This document shows positions 42,328 to 50,654 of a stretch of 64,000 nt of DNA, one piece after another. This DNA comes from Sporichthya brevicatena (GTDB taxonomy: Bacteria; Actinomycetota; Actinomycetes; Sporichthyales; Sporichthyaceae), in the NCBI RefSeq assembly GCF_039525035.1, contig NZ_BAAAHE010000004.1, positions 32,432 to 96,431 of the forward strand, given 5' to 3'. The notes below the pieces were generated by a model. That model was given only the letters and a program-made list of their open reading frames with translations, searched no databases and was not told where the DNA came from. Position 1 is the first letter of the stretch, and the number at the start of each line of letters is the position of its first letter. A program made the position numbers and the translations under genes.

Positions 42328-43206
42328 GTGTACCGCCCGCGTCGGCTCGGCGCCCTCGTCGCGGGCGTGCTCGTCGCGGTCACGCTCCCGGGGCCGGCCG
42401 CCGCGGGGCCGGCCACGCGTCCGGCGTTCGGGGACCTGTCCGCCCCGATCCGGCCCGGGATACGAACCGAGACCGCGGGCGGGCGGTGCACCGCGAACTT
42501 CGTGTTCACCGACGACCGCGGCCGGGTGTACCTGGGCCAGTCCGGGCACTGCTCCCGCGTCCCGGACGAGAACGCGCCCTTCGACACCACCACGTGCGAG
42601 TTCGGCCGGCAGGCCCCGCTCGGGACGCGCGTCCCGCTGGGGGAGACCGGCATCTCCGGCCGGCTGGTCTACTCCAGCTGGCGGACGATGCCCGAGGTCG
42701 GGGAGCGGGACCCGGACACCTGCCGGTACAACGACTTCGCGCTGATCCAGGTCCCGGCGTCCGCGATCGGTGCGGTCAACCCGACCGTGCCGTTGTTCGG
42801 CGGCCCGACCGACCTCAACACCGACGGGATCCGCCCCGGCGACCTGCTCACCGGGTGGGGCGCGTCCCCGCTGCGGCAGGGCGTCCGGCTGATCGAGCCG
42901 AAGCAGACCCTCGGCGTCCGCACCCACCCGAGCGGGCGGGTGCACGTCGTCTACTCGATCACGCCGGGCGTCCCCGGCGACTCCGGCGGTCCGTACCTGG
43001 ACCCGGCCGGCCGCGCCGTCGGGAGCCTGTCCGAGATCACGCTCGACCCGCCCGCCGGCAACGCGATCACCGACATCGCCCGCGCCCTCGCGTACGCCGA
43101 ACGGCACGGCGGCGTCCGCGGGCTGCGCCTGGTTCCGGGGACCGGCGCGTTCGCCGGCCCGGTCCTGCTTCGCGCCCTTCTGGCCTCGCCCGACCCACCC
43201 CCATAG
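42328..43206 (+). CDS. Secreted trypsin-like serine protease
   Basis: 292 residues. Signal peptide (GALVAGVLVAVTLPGPAAAG) and a chymotrypsin-fold domain with the full triad: H74 in GQSGHCS, D136 in YNDFALIQV, S219 in PGVPGDSGGP. Four or more cysteines may form disulfides. The GTG start is one base after the purE stop, so it is probably cotranscribed with the purine genes, an odd pairing of housekeeping and secreted functions. Substrate unknown. Confidence 0.85.
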   Translation: MYRPRRLGALVAGVLVAVTLPGPAAAGPATRPAFGDLSAPIRPGIRTETAGGRCTANFVFTDDRGRVYLGQSGHCSRVPDENAPFDTTTCEFGRQAPLGTRVPLGETGISGRLVYSSWRTMPEVGERDPDTCRYNDFALIQVPASAIGAVNPTVPLFGGPTDLNTDGIRPGDLLTGWGASPLRQGVRLIEPKQTLGVRTHPSGRVHVVYSITPGVPGDSGGPYLDPAGRAVGSLSEITLDPPAGNAITDIARALAYAERHGGVRGLRLVPGTGAFAGPVLLRALLASPDPPP

Positions 43207-43209
43207 GGT
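43204..43209 (+). promoter_or_regulatory. Possible leaderless -10 for the TolB/RTX gene
   Basis: TAGGGT, overlapping the protease stop codon, followed by 8 nt and the ATG at 43218. Confidence 0.35.
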
Positions 43210-43217
43210 TTCCGCCC

Positions 43218-44537
43218 ATGAGCGCTGCGTACCGGAGGCGGACCCCGTCGATCGCGGCCGGAGGTGCCGTCCTGGCCGCGGCCCTCGCGCTGACCGGACT
43301 GGTGCCGCTCGCGCCGGCGAACAGCGCCGAGTCGGGTCCGAGCGCCGCCCCGGCCACGAACACCGACGGTCGGATCGTGTTCTCCTCCGCCCGCAGCGGT
43401 GACGTCGAGCTGTGGGTCGTGAACCCGGACGGCTCCAACCTCAAGCAGCTGACGAAGGCTCAGGGTGCCGACCGGTTCGCCAGTTTCTCCGCCGACGGGG
43501 ATCGGATCGTCTTCGCCTCCGCCCGCAACGGCGGCAGCGACATCTGGGTGATGAACGCCGACGGCACCGGCCAGAAGCGGCTCACCACCTCCGCCGACGT
43601 CGAGACGCACCCGGTGTTCTCACCCGACGGGTCGCGCATCGTCTACACGCGCACGGTCGGCTCGACGACCGACCTGTGGACGATGAAGGCGGACGGCGCC
43701 GGCCAGCGGGCCTTGACGAGGACACCCGGCACCAACGAGGCCTACCCGGCCTACGCGCCGAACGGTTCCCGGCTGCTGTTCAGCGCCGAGGGCCCGAACG
43801 CGGTCGACGTCTGGTCGATGAAGCCGGACGGCAGCGACCGGCGGAACGTCACCAACCTGAAGGCCGGCCGCGCGTTCTACCCGCGGTACTCGCCCGACGG
43901 AAAGCGCATCACCTACACGCTCGACCCGCCCGGCCACCTCGCCGTCCGGGTCGCGAACGCCGACGGCTCGAACGCGCGCACGGTCGACGGCGACGTCGCC
44001 AAGGACCAGTACTCCTTCTTCTCCCCGGACGGCACGCGCGTCGCGTTCACGACCGCCCGCAACGGCGACAACGGTGACGTGTTCGTCGCTGACGCGAGCG
44101 GTACCGGTGCGGCCGCGCCCCTGATCGTCGGCCCGGGCGAGGACACCGCCTGGGACTGGGGCCGCCCCGGCTCCGGCCCGACGCACCCCGCCTGCAAGGC
44201 CGGTGCGCCCGTGCCCAAGGGGTACAAGCTCAAGGTCGGCACTGCCGGCAACGACGTCCTCACCGGGACCCGGGGCAAGGATTTGATCCGCGGCCTCGGC
44301 GGCGACGACGTCCTCCGGGGTCTCGCGGGGAACGACATCCTCTGCGGCGGCGCGGGCAACGACAAGCTCCGCGGTGGCCCGGGCAACGACCAGCTCTTCG
44401 GCGACCTCGGCGACGACGACTTGCGCGGCCAGGCCGGCAACGACCGCCTGGTCGGGGGCGAGGGCAAGGACACCCTCGTCGGCGGTCCCGGCGTCGACAA
44501 GCTGCAGGGCGACCCCGGGGACACGCTCAAGCCCTGA
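43218..44537 (+). CDS. Secreted TolB-like beta-propeller with RTX calcium-binding repeats
   Basis: 439 residues. Signal peptide (AAGGAVLAAALALTGLVPLA), six or so WD40-like PD40 repeats (DGRIVFSSARSGDVELWVVN, SPDGSRIVYTRT, YSPDGKRITYT) forming a propeller, then from about 345 a block of glycine-rich nonapeptides (GLGGDDVLRGLAGNDILCGG, GGAGNDKLRGGPGNDQL) of the RTX type that bind calcium. Combination of a TolB-like propeller and an RTX tail suggests an extracellular, calcium-folded binding protein. Follows the secreted protease. Confidence 0.85.
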   Translation: MSAAYRRRTPSIAAGGAVLAAALALTGLVPLAPANSAESGPSAAPATNTDGRIVFSSARSGDVELWVVNPDGSNLKQLTKAQGADRFASFSADGDRIVFASARNGGSDIWVMNADGTGQKRLTTSADVETHPVFSPDGSRIVYTRTVGSTTDLWTMKADGAGQRALTRTPGTNEAYPAYAPNGSRLLFSAEGPNAVDVWSMKPDGSDRRNVTNLKAGRAFYPRYSPDGKRITYTLDPPGHLAVRVANADGSNARTVDGDVAKDQYSFFSPDGTRVAFTTARNGDNGDVFVADASGTGAAAPLIVGPGEDTAWDWGRPGSGPTHPACKAGAPVPKGYKLKVGTAGNDVLTGTRGKDLIRGLGGDDVLRGLAGNDILCGGAGNDKLRGGPGNDQLFGDLGDDDLRGQAGNDRLVGGEGKDTLVGGPGVDKLQGDPGDTLKP

Positions 44538-44559
44538 CCGCCGCGCCGTGTGCTTCGTC

Positions 44560-44624
44560 CTCCCGAAAGCGCACGACGGCACCCGCGAACGCAAAATCTG
44601 CGTGCCGTACTGCACTTTCGGGAG
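44560..44624. terminator. Nested hairpin between convergent TolB/RTX and UGDH genes
   Basis: CTCCCGAAAG (44560-44569) pairs with CTTTCGGGAG (44615-44624), inside which ACGGCAC (44576-44582) pairs with GTGCCGT (44602-44608) and CGCA with TGCG. A long, different palindrome at yet another convergent junction; probably a two-way terminator. Confidence 0.6.
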
Positions 44625-44632
44625 TCTGGGGG

Positions 44633-45949
44633 TCAGGGGCGGCCGAGGCTCCGGTAGGTCCAGCCCGCCTCACGCCAGCGGTCGGGGTCGAGGGCGTTGC
44701 GGGCGTCGAGGATGACGCGGCTGCCGACGACCTCGCCGAGGACGGCGGGGTCGATCGCGAGGAACTCGGGCCACTCGGTGACGTGGAGGACGAGGTCCGC
44801 GCCCCGGCAGGCGTCGACCGCGGAGGGGGCGTAGGCCAGCGTCGGGAACAGCGCGGCGGCGTTGTCCATCGCCTTCGGGTCGTAGACCGAGACCAGCGCG
44901 CCCTGGAGCTGGAGCTGCCCGGCGACCGAGAGCGCGGGGGAGTCCCGGACGTCGTCGGAGTTCGGCTTGAACGCCGCGCCGAGGACGCCGATCCGGCGGC
45001 CGAGCAGGGCGCCGCCGCACGCCTCGCGGGCGAGCTCGACGGTGCGGACCCGGCGCCGCATGTTGATGGCGTCGACCTCGCGGAGGAACGTCAGGGCCTC
45101 GGCCGCGCCGAGTTCACCCGCCCGCGCCATGAACGCCCGGATGTCCTTGGGCAGGCAACCGCCGCCGAAGCCCAGGCCGGCGTTGAGGAACCGGCGCCCG
45201 ATGCGCGGGTCGTGGCCGATCGCGTCCGCCAGGGCGGTGACGTCCGCGCCGGCGGCCTCGCAGACCTCGGCCATCGCGTTGATGAAGGAGATCTTCGTGG
45301 CGAGGAAGGCGTTGGCGGCCACCTTCACCAGCTCCGCGGTCGCGAAGTCGGTGACGAGGAACGGGATGCCGGCGTCGATCAGGTCCGCGTAGACCTCGCG
45401 CAGCGTCGCCTCGGCCACCGCCGAGCGCACGCCGACGACGAGACGGTCGGGCTTGAGCGTGTCGAGGACCGCGAAACCCTCCCGCAGGAACTCGGGGTTC
45501 CACGCCAACTCGGCGGCGTCGCCGGCCGGGGCGTGGGTGCGCAGGTACTCGGCGAGCCGCGCGGCGGTCCCGACCGGGACGGTGGACTTGCCGACGACCA
45601 GGCAGGGGCGACGCAGGTGCGGGGCCAGGCCGGCGATCACCGCGTCCACCTGGGTGAGGTCCGCGCCGAGATCCCCCCGCTTCTGCGGGGTGCCGACGCA
45701 GGTGAAGTGGACGTCGCCGAACTCGGCGATCTCCTCGTAGGAGGTCGTGAACCGGAGTTTGCCGCTGTCGAGGTGCTTGGCGACCAGGGGCTCCAGGTCG
45801 GGCTCGTAGAACGGCACCTCCCCGGCGGACAGGCGAGCGATCTTCGACTCGTCCACGTCCATGCCGAGCACGTCGAAGCCCAGCTCCGCCATGCAGGCGG
45901 CGTGGGTGACACCGAGGTAACCGGTCCCGAGAACCGTCAATCGAGGCAC
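44633..45949 (-). CDS. UDP-glucose 6-dehydrogenase
   Basis: 438 residues; NAD-dependent oxidation of UDP-glucose to UDP-glucuronate for surface glycans. NAD site VLGTGYLG (about 6-13), catalytic cysteine C265 and K268 in FGGGCLPKD, and a C-terminal UDP-binding domain with GAAFKPNSDDVRDSP. GTG at 45949 chosen because AAGGAGG lies 6-7 nt upstream; an ATG at 45976 would put that site inside the gene. A UDP-ManNAc dehydrogenase is possible, but Ugd is the usual match. Supplies a sugar to the glycan locus that follows divergently. Confidence 0.88.
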   Translation of the reverse strand: MPRLTVLGTGYLGVTHAACMAELGFDVLGMDVDESKIARLSAGEVPFYEPDLEPLVAKHLDSGKLRFTTSYEEIAEFGDVHFTCVGTPQKRGDLGADLTQVDAVIAGLAPHLRRPCLVVGKSTVPVGTAARLAEYLRTHAPAGDAAELAWNPEFLREGFAVLDTLKPDRLVVGVRSAVAEATLREVYADLIDAGIPFLVTDFATAELVKVAANAFLATKISFINAMAEVCEAAGADVTALADAIGHDPRIGRRFLNAGLGFGGGCLPKDIRAFMARAGELGAAEALTFLREVDAINMRRRVRTVELAREACGGALLGRRIGVLGAAFKPNSDDVRDSPALSVAGQLQLQGALVSVYDPKAMDNAAALFPTLAYAPSAVDACRGADLVLHVTEWPEFLAIDPAVLGEVVGSRVILDARNALDPDRWREAGWTYRSLGRP

Positions 45950-45986
45950 GCGCCCCCTCCTTATGCTGGAACTCATGCTGCCAGCC

Positions 45987-46005
45987 CCACCGGCGTGGCC
46001 GGTGG
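45987..46005. other. Hairpin in the ugd-LCP divergent region
   Basis: CCACCGGC-GTG-GCCGGTGG, a perfect 8-bp stem 38 bp upstream of the ugd start. It could be an operator or leader hairpin; nothing else links it to a function. Confidence 0.4.
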
Positions 46006-46198
46006 CAGGACGCCGGAGCCGGCCGGATTGCTCCGTTCGGACCCCTCGTGACGCTCGCTTGATCGTCTCAAAAGCATCTCCACAGGACGACTCGCGACGA
46101 TATGCACGTCACGCGCCGCCCGCGTGTTGATACTGAGAATCGCGTCGGGAAGCTCGTCAGGGAATCCGGCTGCCCCCGTACGAAGGAGAACGCGCGTC

Positions 46199-47635
46199 GT
46201 GCAGAGCGGAAAGCTGGCCGATGTCGCCCGGAAGTCGGAGCGGGTCCGCTTCCGCCGGGCGCTCGTGCTGCTCGCGATGACGCTCGTGCTGCCCGGTTCG
46301 GCCCAGCTCATGTGCGGCAACAAGGTCGTGGGCCGCGCCGCGCTCCGGATCGTGGGCCTGCTCATGGTCGGGGCCCTGGTCGTCTACTGGATCGAGGGCA
46401 AGGAGGGCCTGCTCGAACTCGGGTTCGAGTCCTGGGCCCTGGTCTCGCTCCAGACCGGCATCGTCGTGCTCGGCCTGTGCTGGCTGGCGCTGTTCATGGA
46501 CGCCTGGCGCCTGGGCCGCCCGCCGGAGCTCGTCCGGTCGCACCGCCTGACGGTCTCGGTGCTCTCGCTGGTGCTGATGGCGCTGGTCGCCACCCCCGCC
46601 GCGTACAGCGCGAACCTGATCCAGACGCACCGCGACTTCCTGGAGCGGACGTTCACCGACGGCGGCATCCGCGACCTCTACAAGGGCCGGCTCAACATCC
46701 TGCTGCTCGGCGGCGACGGCGGGGACAACCGCGAGGGCATCCGCACCGACTCGATCACGCTGGCGAGCATCGACGTCTCGAACGGCAAGACGGTGCTGTT
46801 CTCGCTGCCGCGGAACATGCAGTACGCGCAGTTCCCGCCCGGCACGCCGATGGACGCGAAGTTCCCCAACGGCTTCCCGGACTTCTTCTTCGGCATCTAC
46901 ACCTACGGCGCCGAGCACCCCGAGCTGTTCCGCGGCGCCAAGGACCCGGGCGCCCTCGCGGTCCAGCAGGCCGTCGCCCAGACGCTCGGCATCCCGGTCC
47001 ACTATTACGCGCTGGTGAACCTGGCTGGGTTCGAGAACCTGGTCAACGCCCTGGGCGGCGTCACCCTCCGCGTCGAGCAGCGTCTGCCGATCGGGGGCGG
47101 CAAGAACCTGCAGGGCGTCACGATGCCGATCCGCGGCTGGATCGAGCCGGGCCTGCAGAAGCTCTCCGGCTACAAGGCCCTCTGGTACGCCCGCTCCCGC
47201 GCGACCTCCGACGACTACGCGCGCATCACCCGCCAGAAGTGCGTGATGGGCGCGATCCTGCGGGCGGCGGACCCGGGCACGATCCTGCTGAAGTACTCCA
47301 AGCTCACCTCGGCGTCCCGCCAGGTCCTCACGACCGACCTGTCGATCGACGCCGTGCAGCGCCTGATCGGCGTCGTCGACGACGCCAAGAAGCAGAAGAT
47401 GGTGAGCGTCCAGTTCATCCCGCCGGCGATCAACCCCGCGTCGCCGGACCTGAGCTACATCCGGGCGCAGGTCCAGAAGGCCCTCCTCGCGGCCGAGCAG
47501 CCGGACCCGACCCCGGCGCCGCAGCCGTCGGCGACGCCCAAGAAGAAGAAGCAGAAGGCCACCCCGACGCCGGCCGCGATCAAGGCGACCCCCGGCGAGG
47601 CGACGGCGCTCGATGACACCTGCCGGTATTCCTGA
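46199..47635 (+). CDS. LytR-CpsA-Psr (LCP) family glycopolymer transferase
   Basis: 478 residues. Four N-terminal transmembrane helices (about 20-38, 49-63, 80-100, 118-137), more than the usual one, then the LCP catalytic domain (LNILLLGGDGGDNREGIRTDSI, FSLPRNMQY, YYALVNLAGFENLVNALGGV, YARSRATSDDYARITRQ). LCP enzymes move undecaprenyl-linked glycans to peptidoglycan. The tail is Pro/Lys-rich. AAGGAGA about 9 nt before the GTG supports this start. Begins a glycan operon; overlaps the next gene by 23 bp. Confidence 0.88.
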   Translation: MQSGKLADVARKSERVRFRRALVLLAMTLVLPGSAQLMCGNKVVGRAALRIVGLLMVGALVVYWIEGKEGLLELGFESWALVSLQTGIVVLGLCWLALFMDAWRLGRPPELVRSHRLTVSVLSLVLMALVATPAAYSANLIQTHRDFLERTFTDGGIRDLYKGRLNILLLGGDGGDNREGIRTDSITLASIDVSNGKTVLFSLPRNMQYAQFPPGTPMDAKFPNGFPDFFFGIYTYGAEHPELFRGAKDPGALAVQQAVAQTLGIPVHYYALVNLAGFENLVNALGGVTLRVEQRLPIGGGKNLQGVTMPIRGWIEPGLQKLSGYKALWYARSRATSDDYARITRQKCVMGAILRAADPGTILLKYSKLTSASRQVLTTDLSIDAVQRLIGVVDDAKKQKMVSVQFIPPAINPASPDLSYIRAQVQKALLAAEQPDPTPAPQPSATPKKKKQKATPTPAAIKATPGEATALDDTCRYS

Positions 47636-48665
47636 GCCCCGGGTCGCCGAGGACGGTCGGATCCTCGGCGCCACCCCGCCCGTCGCGGTCGTGATGCCGG
47701 TCCTGAACGAGCGGCGGCACCTGCGCACGGCGGTGGAGGCGATCCTCGCGCAGGACTACCCGGGCGAGATGGAGATCGTGCTCGCGCTCGGTCCCTCGAC
47801 GGACGGCACCGACGAGGTGGCCGCCGAACTCGCGGCCGCCGATCCGCGGATCCGCACCGTGCGGAACCCGACCGGGGCGACCCCGGCCGGGCTCAACGCC
47901 GCGATCGGCGCCAGCGCGGCACCGGTCGTCGTCCGCGTCGACGGGCACGCGATCCTGCCGCCGGACTACGTCCGCACCGCCGTCGAGGTTCTGGTCACCA
48001 CGGGCGCGGACAACGTCGGCGGGATCATGGCCGCGCAGGGCGTCACGCCGTTCGAGCAGGCCGTCGCCCGCGCCTACAGCAGCTGGTTCGGCATCGGCGG
48101 CGCCCGCTTCCACCTCGGCGGCGAGGCCGGGCCGGCGGACACCGTCTACCTCGGGGTGTTCCGGCGGGACATGCTCGAGCGTGTCGGCGGGTTCGACGAG
48201 CACATGCGCCGCGCCCAGGACTGGGAGCTGAACTACCGGATCCGCCGTGCCGGCGGGGTCGTCTGGTTCACCCCGAAGATGCAGGTCACCTACCGCCCCC
48301 GCGCGGACCTGCGGGCGTTGTCGAAGCAGTTCTTCAAGACCGGCCAGTGGCGCCGGGAAGTGGTCCGCCGGCACCCCGACACCGCCAGCGCGCGTTACCT
48401 CGCGGCCCCGGTCGCGGTGCTCGGCGTCGTGGGCGGGACGGCGCTGGCGTTGACCGGGCACCGGGTCGGCCTGCTCGGCCCGCTCGGGTACCTCGCCGCG
48501 GTCGTGGCCGGTTCCGCCGCCACCAGTCGCGGCCTGCCCCCGTCGGCTGCCGCCGCGCTGCCCGCCGTCTACGCGACCATGCACATGTCCTGGGGCATGG
48601 GCTACCTGCTCAGTCCGCGCGACCTCGCGCCCGAGCCCGGACCGGACCCCGGCTCGGAACTCTGA
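47613..48665 (+). CDS. Glycosyltransferase family 2
   Basis: 350 residues: GT-A fold with VVMPVLNERRHLRTAVEAIL at the start, DxD-like VRVDGHA near 105, and LGVFRRDMLERVGGFDEHMRRAQDWELNYRIRRAGG. Two or three C-terminal hydrophobic helices anchor it in the membrane. Probably extends a lipid-linked surface glycan. Overlaps the LCP gene and touches the next gene by one base (TGATG). Confidence 0.87.
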   Translation: MTPAGIPEPRVAEDGRILGATPPVAVVMPVLNERRHLRTAVEAILAQDYPGEMEIVLALGPSTDGTDEVAAELAAADPRIRTVRNPTGATPAGLNAAIGASAAPVVVRVDGHAILPPDYVRTAVEVLVTTGADNVGGIMAAQGVTPFEQAVARAYSSWFGIGGARFHLGGEAGPADTVYLGVFRRDMLERVGGFDEHMRRAQDWELNYRIRRAGGVVWFTPKMQVTYRPRADLRALSKQFFKTGQWRREVVRRHPDTASARYLAAPVAVLGVVGGTALALTGHRVGLLGPLGYLAAVVAGSAATSRGLPPSAAAALPAVYATMHMSWGMGYLLSPRDLAPEPGPDPGSEL

Positions 48666-49786
48666 TGACCGGGCTCCGCGGGCGGCGTGCGCGGGACGAA
48701 CGCGCGGAACGACTGGTGACCGACGTCGAGCAGTTGCGTCGACGCACCCACACCGCCGGCCCCGGGCCGTACGAGCGTTCCGAGCGCCGGATGCGGGTGG
48801 CCCTGCTCGCGCCGGTCGAGAGCCCGCACACCCGCCGGTGGATCGAGTTCTACGCCGGGCAGGGGATCGAGGTCTACGCGATCAGCCTCCCGGCGGCCGG
48901 GGCTCCGGCGCCGCTGCCGCCGCTCGTGCGGACCGCCTACCTGCCCACGCTGCGCGGTGAGGTCCCCTCGCCCCGTGCCGTGACGCGCCTGCGGGCCCTG
49001 CTCGACCAGGCCCGGCCCGACGTGCTGGCCGTCCACCTGGGCGGCCCCTACGGGCTGCTGGCGGCGCTCGCGGACCGGCACCCCTACGTCGTCCTCGCGG
49101 GTGCGGACCTCACGGCCGACGTCGGTGTCTCCTCCGCCGCGGGGCGTCGGGCGCTCGAGCTGGCACTGCGGCGGGCCGACGCCGTGTGTGCCACCAGCCG
49201 GCTGCTGGCCGCGGCCGTCGGCCGGCACACCGACGCGCCGGTCTCGGTCACGCCGCTCGGCGTCGACACCGACCGGTTCGTGCCGGCGCCGCGTCCGCCG
49301 GACGGGCGCTTCCTGATCGGCACCGTCCCCGCCCCGCGCGCCGGTCTGGACCGGCAGACCCTCGAGCGGGCGCACCAGGAGCTGACCGACCGGCCCGGGG
49401 CGGACCCGGCCGACCTCGTCGTGCTCGGCTCCGCCGACGCCGGCCTGCCCGGGGCGCTGGCGCGCCTGGACGCCCTCGTCGTCGGTACCGACCGCGACGG
49501 CCGCGCCCTGGTCGCCCTGCAGGGCCAGGCGTGCGGAGTGCCGGTCGTGGCCGCCGGGACGGGCGCGCTGGCCGAGTTCGTGCGCGACGGCGAGACCGGC
49601 TTCGTCGTCCCGCCGGCGGACGCGGCGACGCTCGCGAACCGGCTCGCCGCGCTGCGCGACGACCCGGCCCGTCGGGCCCGGATGGGGGCCGCGGCGCGGG
49701 ACCACGCCGTGAGTTCGTACACATGGGTCCGGAATGCGACCCTGATGCTGGACGTCTTCGCAGGATTGGGTCCGGGCGCGAGCTAA
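48665..49786 (+). CDS. Glycosyltransferase family 4-like
   Basis: 373 residues from the ATG within the previous stop; a more internal ATG (MRVALLAPVES, 48791) is a plausible alternative. GT-B fold: N-terminal domain with VESPHTRRWIEFYAGQG, C-terminal donor domain with QGQACGVPVVAAGTGALAEFV and the E of GETGFVVPPAD. Sugar unknown. Next in the same operon is the Wzm-type permease, 64 bp on. Confidence 0.85.
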   Translation: MTGLRGRRARDERAERLVTDVEQLRRRTHTAGPGPYERSERRMRVALLAPVESPHTRRWIEFYAGQGIEVYAISLPAAGAPAPLPPLVRTAYLPTLRGEVPSPRAVTRLRALLDQARPDVLAVHLGGPYGLLAALADRHPYVVLAGADLTADVGVSSAAGRRALELALRRADAVCATSRLLAAAVGRHTDAPVSVTPLGVDTDRFVPAPRPPDGRFLIGTVPAPRAGLDRQTLERAHQELTDRPGADPADLVVLGSADAGLPGALARLDALVVGTDRDGRALVALQGQACGVPVVAAGTGALAEFVRDGETGFVVPPADAATLANRLAALRDDPARRARMGAAARDHAVSSYTWVRNATLMLDVFAGLGPGAS

Positions 49787-49850
49787 CCTGACCAGCGAGT
49801 TTCTGTGTCCCCGCCGACCGGGGAAGCCAGCGGGAAGGGGAGCGGGGGCC

Positions 49851-50654
49851 GTGAGGCGCGTACGCGCGATCGTGCAACGCCGCCGAATCCTGTTCCTGCT
49901 CATCGGCCGCGACCTCAAGGTCCGCTACTCCGACTCGGCGCTCGGCTACGTCTGGACCGTCCTCGACCCCCTGCTGATGGGGCTCGTCTACTGGTTCGTC
50001 TTCGACGTCGTCTTCAACCGCAGCAAGGACATCGCCGGCGATCCCTACCTGCTCTACCTGTTACTGGCGATGATGCCGTTCCAGTGGGCCAGCGGGTGCA
50101 TCTCCGGCTCGACCCGTGCCCTCGCGGGAGAGGCGCGGCTGATCCGCTCCGTCGACGTCCCACGGGAGACGTGGATCCTGCGGATGATCGGGTCGAAGTT
50201 CGTCGAGTACGTCTTCACCCTCCCCGTGCTCGTCGTCTTCATCTACGCCTACGGGCAGGACATCCACTGGCAGGTCGTGTTCTTCCCGATCGCGATGGCC
50301 ATGCAGTGGACCGTGCTGCTCGGCATCGCGCTCACGCTCGCCCCGGTGGCCGTCCTGGTGCCGGACACCGAGCGGTTGATGCGCGTGACCAACCGCGTCC
50401 TGATGTACATGTGCCCGGTCATCTACGGCGCGTTCGCGATCTTCGACAACGAGAACATCCCCGGGATCATGAAGGAGATCTACGGCTGGAACCCCTTCAC
50501 CACGATCTTCACGCTGTACCGCCTGAGCGTGTTCCCGGACGATGAGCTGCCGTTCCTGGTGGCCGTTCGCGGCGGCATCTCCTGCCTGGTGATCCTGGCC
50601 TTCGGCGTCTACATCTTCCGAAAGCTCGAGCCGGCCGTGCTGAAGGAGATCTGA
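49851..50654 (+). CDS. Polysaccharide ABC exporter permease (Wzm/TagG-like)
   Basis: 267 residues with six transmembrane helices and the family block RYSDSALGYVWTVLDPLLMGLVYWFVF. It forms the channel for export of lipid-linked polysaccharide with the ATPase encoded next (1-bp overlap). Arabinogalactan-type export (Rv3783-like) or a teichoic-type glycan are both possible. GTG start preceded by AAGGGGAG. Confidence 0.9.
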   Translation: MRRVRAIVQRRRILFLLIGRDLKVRYSDSALGYVWTVLDPLLMGLVYWFVFDVVFNRSKDIAGDPYLLYLLLAMMPFQWASGCISGSTRALAGEARLIRSVDVPRETWILRMIGSKFVEYVFTLPVLVVFIYAYGQDIHWQVVFFPIAMAMQWTVLLGIALTLAPVAVLVPDTERLMRVTNRVLMYMCPVIYGAFAIFDNENIPGIMKEIYGWNPFTTIFTLYRLSVFPDDELPFLVAVRGGISCLVILAFGVYIFRKLEPAVLKEI

